This document shows, one piece after another, positions 26,168 to 35,251 of a DNA stretch of 64,000 nt (positions within the stretch are counted from its first letter, which is position 1; the number at the start of each line of letters is the position of its first letter). Source of the stretch: Gimesia benthica (GTDB lineage Bacteria > Planctomycetota > Planctomycetia > Planctomycetales > Planctomycetaceae). The notes beneath the pieces were generated by a model. That model did no database searches. It saw only the letters and a program-made list of their open reading frames with translations, and was not told the DNA's origin. Location: assembly GCF_009720525.1 (NCBI RefSeq), contig NZ_CP043930.1:6026001-6090000 (forward strand). The letters run 5' to 3'. A program made the position numbers and the translations under genes.

Positions 26168-27582
26168 TGAAAAAAAACGTCTGGGAAGATCAATCAAAGT
26201 CCCGTCCGGCGGATGAGCTGGCGCTACCGCAATATTTTCGTTCCGCCCGGCAACTCGCCTTTTTTCTGCTGGAAGCGTATCGCACGGAGGACCAGTTTGT
26301 CGCTGATTCCCTGCAACAGTGGAGTCGTCGGATCGATCTGTCGCAGCAGGACCGTCGCCTTGCAATGGAAATCAGCATCGGCGTGATCCGCCGCCAGTTG
26401 ACACTGGACACACTGATTGAAAGCCAGCTCACACGCCCCCGCGAGAAGGTTGAGCCGGCACTTTGGACACTGCTCAGAACCGGCGTCTATCAGCTGGTGA
26501 TGCTCGATCAGATTCCCGATCATGCTGCTGTTTCAGAAACCGTCGAACTGGCCGGAAAGGTCGGCAGGGAACGCTGGAAGAAACTGGTGAATGCCATCCT
26601 GAGGTCAGTGGGCAGACTGCTGACCACAGACGAAGTCACAGAGCCCCAGGCGAATGCAGTCCCACTCAGCGCACAGCGGTTTCGCTGTCTAACAACGGAT
26701 CTGTTTCCGGATCCGAAAGTCGATCAGGCAGGATATTTTTCGCGGGCATTCAGCTATCCGCAGTCGGTGATGACAGACTGGTTGTCGCGATATGACAGCC
26801 AGCAGGTTCAATCCATCGCGCAATGGTTCAACCAGCGTAATACCCTCTACCTGCGTACGAATCTGCTGCAGAACAGTCGGGATGAACTCTTGAACGAGCT
26901 GCAGTCTGCAGGAATCGCAGTCAGCCCGGGCGCAGAGCCGCAATCAATCCGTCTCGAAAACGCAGTTCCGCTTGAGTCACTGGTCGGCTTCGATGCCGGT
27001 AAGTTTACCATCCAGGATGAATCGGCGATGGCCGCCGGCAACCTGCTCAGTCCGCAACCGGAGGAAACGGTCTGGGATCTGTGTGCAGCACCGGGAACCA
27101 AAACCACACATCTGGCAGAGCTGATGTTCAATCGGGGTACGATCGTCGCCACCGATGTCTCCCCGGACCGTCTGGAAAAAATCGAACAGAATGCATCCCG
27201 ACTGGGGCTGACCTGCATTCGCACACAGTTGATCAACACCAGGGGGGCTACGCTGCCTGAAGAGCAGTTCGATGCCATTCTGGTCGATGCTCCCTGTTCG
27301 AATTCAGGTGTGCTGGGGAAACGCCCTGAGGCTCGCTGGCGGCTGGAAGAGCACTCTCTCCAGGAACTCCAGAAGATCCAGCAGGACTTACTGCAAACAG
27401 CACTCAGACAGCTCAAACCGGAAGGCCGGCTCGTGTATTCCACCTGCTCTTTTGACCCACGGGAGAATGGCGAGTTGTTGAAAAAGGTGTTAACCCAATT
27501 CCCGGAACGACAGATCGTCCAGGAGAACCTGCACCTGCCAGGAGCACCCAGCGATGGGGGATATCAGGCCCTCGTACGCTGA
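26167..27582 (+). CDS. rsmB: 16S rRNA (cytosine-C5)-methyltransferase, RsmB type
   Basis: This SAM-dependent enzyme methylates C967 of 16S rRNA in E. coli. With the ATG at 26167 it has 471 residues, and that start overlaps the aroA stop by one base (TGATG). An upstream ATG at 26143 lies inside aroA and is less likely. Residues 20-150 form a NusB-like RNA-binding domain (DRRLAMEISIGVIRRQ). The catalytic part has the SAM motif WDLCAAPGTKTTHLAEL near 305, DAPCSNSGVLGKRPEARW near 370, and the catalytic-Cys motif YSTCSFDPRENGELL near 425. All residues expected for an active m5C enzyme are present. Confidence 0.94.
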   Translation: MKKNVWEDQSKSRPADELALPQYFRSARQLAFFLLEAYRTEDQFVADSLQQWSRRIDLSQQDRRLAMEISIGVIRRQLTLDTLIESQLTRPREKVEPALWTLLRTGVYQLVMLDQIPDHAAVSETVELAGKVGRERWKKLVNAILRSVGRLLTTDEVTEPQANAVPLSAQRFRCLTTDLFPDPKVDQAGYFSRAFSYPQSVMTDWLSRYDSQQVQSIAQWFNQRNTLYLRTNLLQNSRDELLNELQSAGIAVSPGAEPQSIRLENAVPLESLVGFDAGKFTIQDESAMAAGNLLSPQPEETVWDLCAAPGTKTTHLAELMFNRGTIVATDVSPDRLEKIEQNASRLGLTCIRTQLINTRGATLPEEQFDAILVDAPCSNSGVLGKRPEARWRLEEHSLQELQKIQQDLLQTALRQLKPEGRLVYSTCSFDPRENGELLKKVLTQFPERQIVQENLHLPGAPSDGGYQALVR

Positions 27583-27799
27583 TTTGGCCAGAAATGGTGA
27601 ACTTGTGTATCTTTTGTGGTGTCGAGAAGAGGCCTGAGGTACATAACTACAGCCGGATAAGGGGCTAAACAGGCCTTGATGGTTGCCGTTTGCCAGGTCA
27701 GACTGTAAGATTTGAATTTGTGAAATTTGGCAACAGGTTCTGTGAAAAAGCCCGTTGTACGCTTCCATCTGCGCGCCAGCTGCAATAAAGGAACTTAGT

Positions 27800-29125
27800 G
27801 TGAGTGTCGACGAATTAATTGACGTAAAAGGTGTATTTAACAGCACTGAGAGTGTAGGCTACTCGGATGTCGAGCAATTGAAAAGAATTGTTTGCTCTGA
27901 TCAGGTTTCAGAGCTCAACAGTGAAGTACAGTCGCTCGTCAAACGCATTGCAGACGGAGAAAGTTCTTCGGCACTGTGTGCCCGGGTCGGCATCGCCCTG
28001 CATCTGCTGGGTAAGCATCGGCAGGCCGTTATCGAACTGGAAAAAGTCACGGATAACGCAACCGCTGCTTTTTTTCATGCCGTCTCGCTGATCGCTCTCA
28101 AACGTTATGACGATGCAGATCAACAGCTGGAAGCTGCTGCCAAGCTGGGTTACGACTCGATCGAATGCTCGCTGCGGCGTGCAGAAACCCGTCGTCTGGT
28201 CAGCAAGCTGGATGAAGCAGAATCGCTGCTCTCTTCCATCGCCAAAGATGCCGCTGGTCGTGCTGAGTACTCATTCCAGATGGGTTGCATTCGGTCCGAT
28301 CGTGGCGACCTGTATGGCGCAATTGAATACTTCGAACGTGCCGTCGACATGGATCCCCGTCATTCACGGGCTATCTTCCGTCTGGCTGGAGAAAACGCAT
28401 CACGTGGAAACGACGAAGATGCGATTCGCCTGTATGAGCAGTCTCTTTCCAGCCCGCCGTTCTACCTAGGCGCGATCCTGAACCTGGGTCTGCTTTACGA
28501 AGACATGGAAAACTACCCGGCTGCTGCCTTCTGTTTCCGTCGGATTCTGGAAGCGGATCCAACCAACGAGATGGCAGCGATGTACCTCAAGGACATCGAA
28601 GCAGCCGACAACATGTACTACGACGAAGAGACTGCCCGCAACGAAGCCCGCATGAAGCAGCTGCTGGATCGTCCCGTTACCGACTTCGAACTGTCTGTCC
28701 GCAGCCGCAACTGTCTGCACGCGATGGACATTCACACGCTGGGTGATCTGACACGCGTCAGTGAAAACGATCTGCTGGCCGGTAAGAACTTTGGGCAGAC
28801 CTCACTGGACGAAATTCGCGAGATGCTGTCTTCCTTCGGTCTGCACATCGGTCAGAACCTGCACGAGGCTCTGGGGCAGGAAGGTGGCTATGCCGCTCTG
28901 CCTCCGGAACTGGCAGACAACCCGGTTACCGAAAAGCCGATCTCCGATCTGGGGCTTTCCGTGCGTTCGCGAAAATGTATGTCGCGTCTCGGTATCGGCA
29001 CCATTGGTGAGCTGCTGCGTCGCAGCCCGGACGAGCTGCTGGCCAGCCGGAACTTCGGTGTGACCTCGCTGAACGAAATTCGCGAGAAGCTGACCGAGAT
29101 GAACCTCAAGCTGCGTAACGACTAG
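27800..29125 (+). CDS. TPR protein with two RNA polymerase alpha-CTD modules
   Basis: This soluble protein has 441 residues. The first 280 are a TPR-like helical solenoid (GDLYGAIEYFERAVDMDPRH near 190, NLGLLYEDMENYPAAAFCF near 235). Two domains follow that align with the C-terminal domain of RNA polymerase alpha. Module 1, near 290-355, begins RPVTDFELSVRSRNCLHAM and keeps the Arg and Asn that in E. coli alpha (R265, N268) contact UP-element DNA. Module 2, near 375-440, begins PISDLGLSVRSRKCMSRLG and keeps the Arg. The GTG start follows AAAGGA by 7 bases and excludes 15 doubtful upstream residues. It is not RpoA, since the alpha N-terminal domain is missing. It may act as a transcription or polymerase-associated factor. 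Confidence 0.85.
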   Translation: MSVDELIDVKGVFNSTESVGYSDVEQLKRIVCSDQVSELNSEVQSLVKRIADGESSSALCARVGIALHLLGKHRQAVIELEKVTDNATAAFFHAVSLIALKRYDDADQQLEAAAKLGYDSIECSLRRAETRRLVSKLDEAESLLSSIAKDAAGRAEYSFQMGCIRSDRGDLYGAIEYFERAVDMDPRHSRAIFRLAGENASRGNDEDAIRLYEQSLSSPPFYLGAILNLGLLYEDMENYPAAAFCFRRILEADPTNEMAAMYLKDIEAADNMYYDEETARNEARMKQLLDRPVTDFELSVRSRNCLHAMDIHTLGDLTRVSENDLLAGKNFGQTSLDEIREMLSSFGLHIGQNLHEALGQEGGYAALPPELADNPVTEKPISDLGLSVRSRKCMSRLGIGTIGELLRRSPDELLASRNFGVTSLNEIREKLTEMNLKLRND

Positions 29126-29199
29126 TGAAATAAAAAGATCCCGTTTTTCTGAAAGAGAACTCTTGTCAGATTTGCGGAGATCCAATAAACTCCGTTCGC

Positions 29200-29232
29200 C
29201 AGGTTCATTACTGGTCTCCAGCGGTGAACCTG
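29200..29232 (+). other. Two-part hairpin between the alpha-CTD gene and tRNA-Gln
   Basis: CAGGTTCA (29200-29207) pairs with TGAACCTG (29225-29232). Inside this, CTGG (29211-29214) pairs with CCAG (29218-29221), leaving a symmetric 3x3 internal loop and a 3-nt end loop. No T tract follows, so it is not a standard terminator. Confidence 0.55.
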
Positions 29233-29268
29233 AGTTGGGCTACTGTGTCTGAATTGACAGAAACTCAT

Positions 29269-29339
29269 TACCCGGTAGTGTAATGGTAGCACAACAGATT
29301 TTGATTCTGTTAGTCAAGGTTCGAGCCCTTGCCGGGTAA
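29269..29339 (+). tRNA. tRNA-Gln (anticodon TTG)
   Basis: The cloverleaf is clear. The 7-bp acceptor stem pairs 29269-29275 with 29332-29338, the D arm has a GGTA loop, and the 5-bp anticodon stem (29294-29298 with 29306-29310) closes a 7-nt loop with TTG at 29301-29303. The T arm has the GGTTCGAGCCC consensus. The discriminator base is A. CCA is not encoded. A terminator follows at once. Confidence 0.95.
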
Positions 29340-29350
29340 TATTCATAAAA

Positions 29351-29385
29351 AAACGCATTCCATTTTGTGGAATGCGTTTTTTTTT
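29351..29385. terminator. Bidirectional terminator between tRNA-Gln and argS
   Basis: A perfect 12-bp stem (29351-29362 with 29368-29379) has a 5-nt loop and a T run of nine on the plus side. A run of A in front gives a T tract on the minus strand as well. It separates tRNA-Gln (plus) from argS (minus). Confidence 0.92.
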
Positions 29386-29409
29386 GTTTCTTGATGCGAG
29401 AGCAAAGGA

Positions 29410-31374
29410 TCACATTCGCTCGCAGGTTCTGATCCCCAGGAGTGACAGGCCATTCTGAACGACCCGGGCGGTCAGATCGGAGAGCAGCAGTCGGCTCGTT
29501 CTGACAGTCTCATCGTCAGCCTTTAACACGGGGCAGACGTCATAGAAGGTACTGAAGAGGTCAGCCAGTTCGTAGAGGTAGTTGGTCAGGTAGTTGGGCC
29601 GTGCTTCCGCGGCGACACTTTCCAGGATCTCAGAGTACCGGTTGATTTTCATCGCCAGGGCGATTTCGGTAGGTTCAATCAGGTTGAGAGACTGCTGATG
29701 CGTCCGCAGTTCTTCTCTGTCGATGCCTCCCTTGCGGAAGATGCCATTCACCCGGGCATAAGCGTACTGCATGTAGGTGGCCGTATCACCCTGCTTGGCC
29801 AGCATTTTGTCCAGGTCAAAGATATAGTCGCTGTCCCGGTTGTGCTTCAGGTCGGCGTATTTGATGCCTCCCAGCCCCACAACTTCAGCGACATCCCGTC
29901 TCTCGGCTTCATCCAGTTCCGGGCCATTCGGTTTGGCATCGTCATTCTGGGACACGATCTGGTAAGCGCTCTCGATAGCTTCGTCCAACAGGCTTTCCAG
30001 GCCGACCGTATCGCCCGATCGGGTTTTATAAGGTCGTTTGTTTTTGCCCAGTACGGTTCCGAAGCTGACGTGTTGCAGTTCCAGATTGGAGTAGCCCCAT
30101 TCCTTGACTGTGGCGAACAGCAGTTGAAAGTGTTCGCTCTGTCGGGAATCAACCACGTACAGGACTCGATCTGCTTTGAGCTCCTCTGCCCGGTACTTGA
30201 TCGTTGCCAGGTCGGTTGTGGCATAGGTGAAGGCACCATCCTGTTTCTGCACGATGAAGGGAGCCTCTTTGCCTTCGATGAAAACACAGATCGCTCCCTG
30301 GCTCTCAGTTGCCAGACCTTTGGCTTTCAGGTCCGCGACCACATCCGCCAGCATGGGCTGGTAATAGCTTTCCCCCAGTGCCATGTCAAAGTGGATGTCA
30401 AGTCGATCGTATACGCCCTGAATGGCATCCAGGCACTGCGGGAGAAACTGTTTCCACAGGTCGTTGTTCTCAGCATCACCGGCATGGAGTTTTGCGGTTT
30501 CTTCCCGCGCCAGTCGAGCGATATCCGGAAAGGCGACCGCCTTGCTGTGCAGGTCTTCATTGGCTTCCAGCTGGCTGAGGCTTTCCTGCAGTGAACTGAG
30601 GGCTTTTTGTTTGTCATCCAGTTCGGCTTTGAGTTTTTTAAGCTGTTTTTGTACCTTTTTGTCAGTCTGGTCTGCTGTTCCCTCGAGCGTCTGCAGCTTT
30701 TCCGTCAGCTGCTCGATTTCCTGTTCCTTCTGCAGAAGAGAGTTTTTAGAAGCGTGGTAATCAGACAACTGGTTGACCAGCCGGTAAAGTCGTGCCAGCT
30801 CGGTAACCGGGGCCTCCTGGAAGGCTGCCTGGTTTAGAAAATGCTTGTAGCCAAAGATGATCATCCCGAACTGGGTACCCCAGTCGCCGATGTGGTTATC
30901 ACCTACGACATCGTGCCCCAGAAATTTCAGGACCCGATAGTTGGCATCGCCGATCACGGTACTTCTCAGGTGACCGACGTGCATCGGTTTGGCAACATTC
31001 GGCGCGGAGAAGTCGACCACGACTTTCTGAGGCGTTTCAGCGGCGGACACGCCCACTCGTTCGTCCTGAACCAGCTGCCGGGACTGTTCCTGGAGCCAGT
31101 CCTGTTTGAGTTTGATGTTGATAAAACCCGGGCCGGCAATTTCCAGTGGTTCACAGAAATCAGACAGGTCCACCTTTTCGACGATTTGCGCGGCCAGGTC
31201 ACGCGGTTTCAGGTCGGGAATTCTGGCTGCCAGTGGCATCGCGAAGTTCGCCTGGTAGTCCCCGAATTTGGGGTCCTGTGAGGCTTTGAGCATGTCGATG
31301 ACCGAAGAGGGATTGTCGGTCCATTCAGTTAATACAGGTTCAAACCGGCTTCTCAGTTCGGCGAGGATATTCAT
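29410..31374 (-). CDS. argS: Arginyl-tRNA synthetase
   Basis: This class I aminoacyl-tRNA synthetase charges tRNA-Arg. From the ATG at 31374 it has 654 residues, longer than the usual 550-590. The N-terminal Add1 domain is followed by the HIGH signature SAPNVAKPMHVGHLRST near residue 125. DNHIGDWGTQFG near 160, FTYATTDLATIKYR near 365 and the anticodon-binding domain from about 515 (SLLGIRTCERM at the end) complete the family pattern. Residues 212-272 form an extra charged coiled coil between the HIGH half and the rest of the catalytic domain. No KMSKS Lys-Ser loop is obvious; many ArgS have a degenerate one. The further upstream starts are rejected because MNILAEL is the family N-terminus. 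Confidence 0.96.
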   Translation of the reverse strand: MNILAELRSRFEPVLTEWTDNPSSVIDMLKASQDPKFGDYQANFAMPLAARIPDLKPRDLAAQIVEKVDLSDFCEPLEIAGPGFINIKLKQDWLQEQSRQLVQDERVGVSAAETPQKVVVDFSAPNVAKPMHVGHLRSTVIGDANYRVLKFLGHDVVGDNHIGDWGTQFGMIIFGYKHFLNQAAFQEAPVTELARLYRLVNQLSDYHASKNSLLQKEQEIEQLTEKLQTLEGTADQTDKKVQKQLKKLKAELDDKQKALSSLQESLSQLEANEDLHSKAVAFPDIARLAREETAKLHAGDAENNDLWKQFLPQCLDAIQGVYDRLDIHFDMALGESYYQPMLADVVADLKAKGLATESQGAICVFIEGKEAPFIVQKQDGAFTYATTDLATIKYRAEELKADRVLYVVDSRQSEHFQLLFATVKEWGYSNLELQHVSFGTVLGKNKRPYKTRSGDTVGLESLLDEAIESAYQIVSQNDDAKPNGPELDEAERRDVAEVVGLGGIKYADLKHNRDSDYIFDLDKMLAKQGDTATYMQYAYARVNGIFRKGGIDREELRTHQQSLNLIEPTEIALAMKINRYSEILESVAAEARPNYLTNYLYELADLFSTFYDVCPVLKADDETVRTSRLLLSDLTARVVQNGLSLLGIRTCERM

Positions 31375-31493
31375 GTTTCTCGTTCCGCTCGGAGCGGGGG
31401 CGCTCCGAATTAATAACATCGATACAAAGGGGGTACGTTCCTGGTACCCAGAATACACGCTGCAACGTCAGATTGGTAGAAACCGCGAGAGGC

Positions 31494-31856
31494 TTACTGC
31501 GAATCCGCGGGTTTGTGCGACTGCCAGTCCAACTGGGGGGCATCCCCCCAGAGACGCTCGAGGTCGTATAGCCCGCGGGCATCATCGGTGAAGATGTGCA
31601 GCACTACGTCGCCATAGTCACCCAGGATCCAATTGCTGTCCTTGCCTTCGATGTTGCGGCGATTTGCGTGATCCTGCTTCATCAGGACTCGGATTTCCTC
31701 GGCAATGGCATGGGCCTGCCGCTGGTTGTTCGCGGTGGTGATGATGAAGTAGTCGAACAGTGGGGTGATTTTCGTGACGTCGAGGACCACGATGTCCTGA
31801 CCTTTAAACTGTTCGCAGACACGGGCGCACAGGCAGGCACGTTCCAGACTCGACAT
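31494..31856 (-). CDS. rsfS: Ribosomal silencing factor RsfS
   Basis: RsfS binds ribosomal protein L14 and blocks subunit joining in starvation. The 120-residue protein has the full DUF143/Oligomerisation-domain pattern: KGQDIVVLDVTKITPLFDYFII near residue 20 (split: KGQDIVVLDV, PLFDYFIITTAN), RQAHAIAEEI near 48, and DSNWILGDYGDVVLHIF near 75. It lies upstream of argS on the same strand with a 119-bp gap. Confidence 0.93.
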   Translation of the reverse strand: MSSLERACLCARVCEQFKGQDIVVLDVTKITPLFDYFIITTANNQRQAHAIAEEIRVLMKQDHANRRNIEGKDSNWILGDYGDVVLHIFTDDARGLYDLERLWGDAPQLDWQSHKPADSQ

Positions 31857-31927
31857 GCTTTCGACGGAATCAGATTGTTGAGAAGGTTCGGTATTGATTT
31901 TGGTGACCTTTAGCCTGTTTCAAATAC

Positions 31928-34558
31928 TTAAAATAGCTCTAATGCGTATTGGATGATAAAACCGGCTATGACAACAGAAACCATACTCATCAACTTGATC
32001 AGAATATTCAGGCTGGGACCGCTGGTGTCCTTGAACGGGTCACCTACGGTATCACCTACTACTGTGGCTTTGTGCGCATCAGTTCCCTTGCCGCCATGTG
32101 CGCCTGCTTCGATGTACTTCTTAGCATTATCCCAGGCACCACCGGCATTAGCCATCATAATGGCAACTGCGAACCCACTCGTCAAGGCTCCCACCAGCAG
32201 GCCTACTACGCCGGGGACTCCCAGCAGGACACCCACGACAACCGGGGAGAGCAGGCCCAGCATAGCGGGCAGAATCATTTCACGCTGTGCCGCAGCTGTA
32301 CTGATTTCGACACAGGCGGCGTAATCCGGTTCGGCTTCGTTTTCCATAATCCCTGCGATTTCACGGAATTGCCGCCGGACTTCGTCCACCATCGCACCCG
32401 CGGCGCGGCCGACAGCCTTCATTGTCATCGCACAAAAGACGAAGGCAATCATCACGCCGAAAAAGATCCCAACCAGTACCTTGGGGTTCAGCAGCGAGAA
32501 ATTATAGAAACGGGAGAAGTCGGGGACGGTCGCTTTTTTGACTTCCACACAGTCGCTGCGCAGCAGGAGCTCTGTGATGTTCAGACCGTTGATAATCGAT
32601 CCCACTTCAGCTTCTTCGATTTTGGTTCGCCCGGGCGTAATTTGCGTCTGGTGCAGGGCGGGGAACAGCAGGTAACCCATGTTGTTGTGTTTGGGAGCGT
32701 TGCCGTCCTTGTCTGGAATACGGAGCGCGATACAGTTTTTGCTCAGCTTCAGTGCAGACGCATTCGAGGGATCGTCGGTTACCGTTTGCACGATGGCAGA
32801 GTTCTCAACCCAGCGTTCAAACCCGATGCGGACTTCTTCCACGTAGGCGGCCAGCAGAGCCAGCGCTGTCAAAGCAGCTGAGCCGATTGCGAAGCCTTTT
32901 CCGGTAGCAGCTGTCGTGTTCCCCAGACTGTCCAGGGCGTCGGTTCGCTGGCGTACAAACGGTTCCTGCCCGCTCATTTCCGCGTTACCGCCGGCATTGT
33001 CGGCAATCGGACCATAGGCATCGGTGGCGAGTGTCACCCCGAGTGTGCTCAACATCCCCACAGCGGCGATCGCAACGCCATACAGGCCCATCGCGAATAC
33101 CTGCGAGTTCTGGAAGTCGAAGCCGGTGCATAAGCCAAAGGCGACGATGATGGCGACACCAATCACGAGAATCGGTACCCAGACGCTGTAAAAGCCTTCT
33201 GCGATCCCGGCGATAATCACGGTCGCTGGACCAGTTGAAGACTGATCCGCGATGAAGCGAGTCGGTTTGAATTCATCGCTGGTAGAATACTCGGTCCATT
33301 TCCCGATCAGCCAGCCTGCAACCAGACCGGAGACGATCGCGCCGAAGACACCAAACAGTTTGTTCCCCGTCAGCAGTGGAGAATCTTCTGGGATTCCCGC
33401 GGACTGCGAAGGGATTACCAGCATGATCCAGACCAGGCCCAGGGAGGCGACAATCACACAGAAGGCGGCAGTGTCGATTCCCTTGGCCAGTGCTTTCAAC
33501 AGATTTTTTTGGGATGCACCTTCCTCTGTTTTCACCATGAAGATCCCGGTGACCGAAAGGAAGATTCCGACTGCGGCCAGACACATGGGCAGCAACAGGC
33601 ACATCATCTGCATTTTGGGATAACCGTGATATGCGGCGACACCCAGAGCACCACTGGCCAGGATGGAACCACAGTATGATTCATAAAGGTCTGCCCCCAT
33701 GCCGGCGACATCACCTACGTTGTCGCCCACGTTGTCAGCAATCGTAGCCGGGTTACGCGGGTCGTCTTCGGGGATGCCTGCTTCCACTTTACCGACGAGG
33801 TCGGCTCCGACGTCCGCGGCTTTGGTAAAGATACCACCACCCACGCGGGCAAACAGTGCCTGGCTACTGGCTCCCATACCAAAGCAGAGCATGGTGACGG
33901 TGATCTCAGCCAGAGGCATCTTGACGATCCAGTGCAGGACACCGAACCAGAGACTGATGTCCAACAGTCCGAGCCCCACAACGACGAGTCCCATCACCGC
34001 ACCACTGCGGAATGCGACCTGCAGGCCGTTGTTGAGTGATTCTTTCGCCGCATGGGCGGTACGAGCACTGGCGAGTGTGGCGGTTCGCATACCAAACCAG
34101 CCTGCCAGTGCAGAGAAAAAGCCCCCCGTCAAAAAGGCGAAGGGGACCCAGTGTGATTGAGTGTTGAGGCCAAAGGCCATGAAGGCAAGCAGTGCACAGA
34201 CCACGGCAAAGAACAGGGTCACGACCTTGAACTGCTGGTCCAGGTAAGCACGGGCTCCTTCACGGACATGCTCGGCGATGGTCTTCATGCGGGCGTCACC
34301 TTCGGACTGCGCGACCATCCAGGAGAAAAAACGATAAGCAGTAAACAGGGCGAAGACCGCACCTGCAATCGCAAGTAGCCAGCTGATGACGACGGATTCA
34401 GATGCGGCCACTGGTGGCGAGGCATCTGATGTTTCTGCTGCCAGCAAGGGAGCGGAGCAGAAGAGCATGCTGATGGTTAGAGTGATGAGTTTGGGAACAG
34501 GACGAACGAGCGAGTAGCGAGCGACGGTAGAAAACCTCATCCTTAGAGTTAACCCCAT
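31928..34558 (-). CDS. hppA: Membrane-bound proton/sodium-translocating pyrophosphatase
   Basis: HppA couples pyrophosphate hydrolysis to H+ or Na+ export in the inner membrane. At 876 residues it is longer than typical (670-770). It has a signal-like N-terminus of about 40 residues and roughly 16 membrane segments. The substrate motif [19 protein letters not shown] near 230 and the following [15 protein letters not shown] are intact. The stretch [13 protein letters not shown] near 545 has Ala where K+-independent enzymes have Lys, so a K+-dependent type is inferred. A soluble insert of about 100 residues (584-687) precedes the [14 protein letters not shown] helix. The ATG at 34558 is used; ATG 34540 is an alternative. 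Na+ versus H+ specificity cannot be told. Confidence 0.95.
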   Translation of the reverse strand: MGLTLRMRFSTVARYSLVRPVPKLITLTISMLFCSAPLLAAETSDASPPVAASESVVISWLLAIAGAVFALFTAYRFFSWMVAQSEGDARMKTIAEHVREGARAYLDQQFKVVTLFFAVVCALLAFMAFGLNTQSHWVPFAFLTGGFFSALAGWFGMRTATLASARTAHAAKESLNNGLQVAFRSGAVMGLVVVGLGLLDISLWFGVLHWIVKMPLAEITVTMLCFGMGASSQALFARVGGGIFTKAADVGADLVGKVEAGIPEDDPRNPATIADNVGDNVGDVAGMGADLYESYCGSILASGALGVAAYHGYPKMQMMCLLLPMCLAAVGIFLSVTGIFMVKTEEGASQKNLLKALAKGIDTAAFCVIVASLGLVWIMLVIPSQSAGIPEDSPLLTGNKLFGVFGAIVSGLVAGWLIGKWTEYSTSDEFKPTRFIADQSSTGPATVIIAGIAEGFYSVWVPILVIGVAIIVAFGLCTGFDFQNSQVFAMGLYGVAIAAVGMLSTLGVTLATDAYGPIADNAGGNAEMSGQEPFVRQRTDALDSLGNTTAATGKGFAIGSAALTALALLAAYVEEVRIGFERWVENSAIVQTVTDDPSNASALKLSKNCIALRIPDKDGNAPKHNNMGYLLFPALHQTQITPGRTKIEEAEVGSIINGLNITELLLRSDCVEVKKATVPDFSRFYNFSLLNPKVLVGIFFGVMIAFVFCAMTMKAVGRAAGAMVDEVRRQFREIAGIMENEAEPDYAACVEISTAAAQREMILPAMLGLLSPVVVGVLLGVPGVVGLLVGALTSGFAVAIMMANAGGAWDNAKKYIEAGAHGGKGTDAHKATVVGDTVGDPFKDTSGPSLNILIKLMSMVSVVIAGFIIQYALELF

Positions 34559-34843
34559 TTAATAAGCCGTTGTAAATCTTGTTGTAAAACCTCAAAACCT
34601 CATATGATTCCGGGCAACAGTCAGCACAGGTTTTTCAAAGGATCAAAAAACCTACAAGTAAAACTCCAGCAAAAACTCTATCCGGGGAGTGTATCACGTA
34701 AGGTTTTTTTTGCAATAACAGTAACTTAACAAAGTTGGTTAAACGCAAAAACTTACGGAGCGCAGCAACGCGCGCAGACGAGAATTGTAAGAGGTGAAAA
34801 TGGGGACTGACGGGCAGGTGCCAGAGTCGCGGCGAATCGGTCT

Positions 34844-35251
34844 TTACGCAGGGTTGCGTGTGAAGACTTCGCTGGTGTCGATGATGTAGTTCGCGTCGAA
34901 CACCTGCTGGAAGTCGTAGATGTCGACGAAATCTTCCAGGCGATCGTTGTCGGTCTTCCGCATTCTGCCATGCTCGATCATTTCGAAGACCATCTTGCCG
35001 AAGTCTTTGGTAGATTGCACGCCCCATTGTTTGAACACGGTTTGGGTCATCAGGCCGAACTGTTTGAGGGCCAGAATGCGCACTCCCTCCAGGAGTTCCT
35101 GTCCCGAAACATGTGCTTCTTCCTGTTCGGGGAGTTCTGAGATGGAGTGTGCGTAAATCTCTTGCGCCTGCTGCAACGCTTCAAAGATAAAGTCGTAGGC
35201 ATTCGGGTGATATTGCAGTTTGGGGCGGGTTAGATTGGTTGCAAATGTCAT
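34844..35251 (-). CDS. Minf_1886-family protein
   Basis: This 135-residue soluble protein matches the planctomycete/verrucomicrobial Minf_1886 family (TIGR04138 type). It has the pattern YHPNAYDFIFEALQQAQE at the N-terminus, HVSGQELLEGVRILALKQFG near 50, VFKQWGVQSTKDFGKMVFEM near 75 and EDFVDIYDFQQVFD near 110. The ATG at 35251 overlaps the stop of ricT (ATGA), so translation is coupled; an ATG four codons earlier lies inside ricT. The function of the family is not established. The coupling suggests a link to RicT. Confidence 0.88.
   Translation of the reverse strand: MTFATNLTRPKLQYHPNAYDFIFEALQQAQEIYAHSISELPEQEEAHVSGQELLEGVRILALKQFGLMTQTVFKQWGVQSTKDFGKMVFEMIEHGRMRKTDNDRLEDFVDIYDFQQVFDANYIIDTSEVFTRNPA

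Noticed and set aside
29254-29259. TTGACA just before tRNA-Gln
   Set aside because: It is only 10 bp from the mature tRNA, too close for a -35 box of this gene.
29698-30594. Plus-strand open frame opposite argS
   Set aside because: argS motifs on the minus strand are unambiguous.
31949-32881. Plus-strand open frame opposite hppA
   Set aside because: It is antisense to a highly conserved membrane pyrophosphatase, with His/Arg/Gln-rich composition typical of a shadow.
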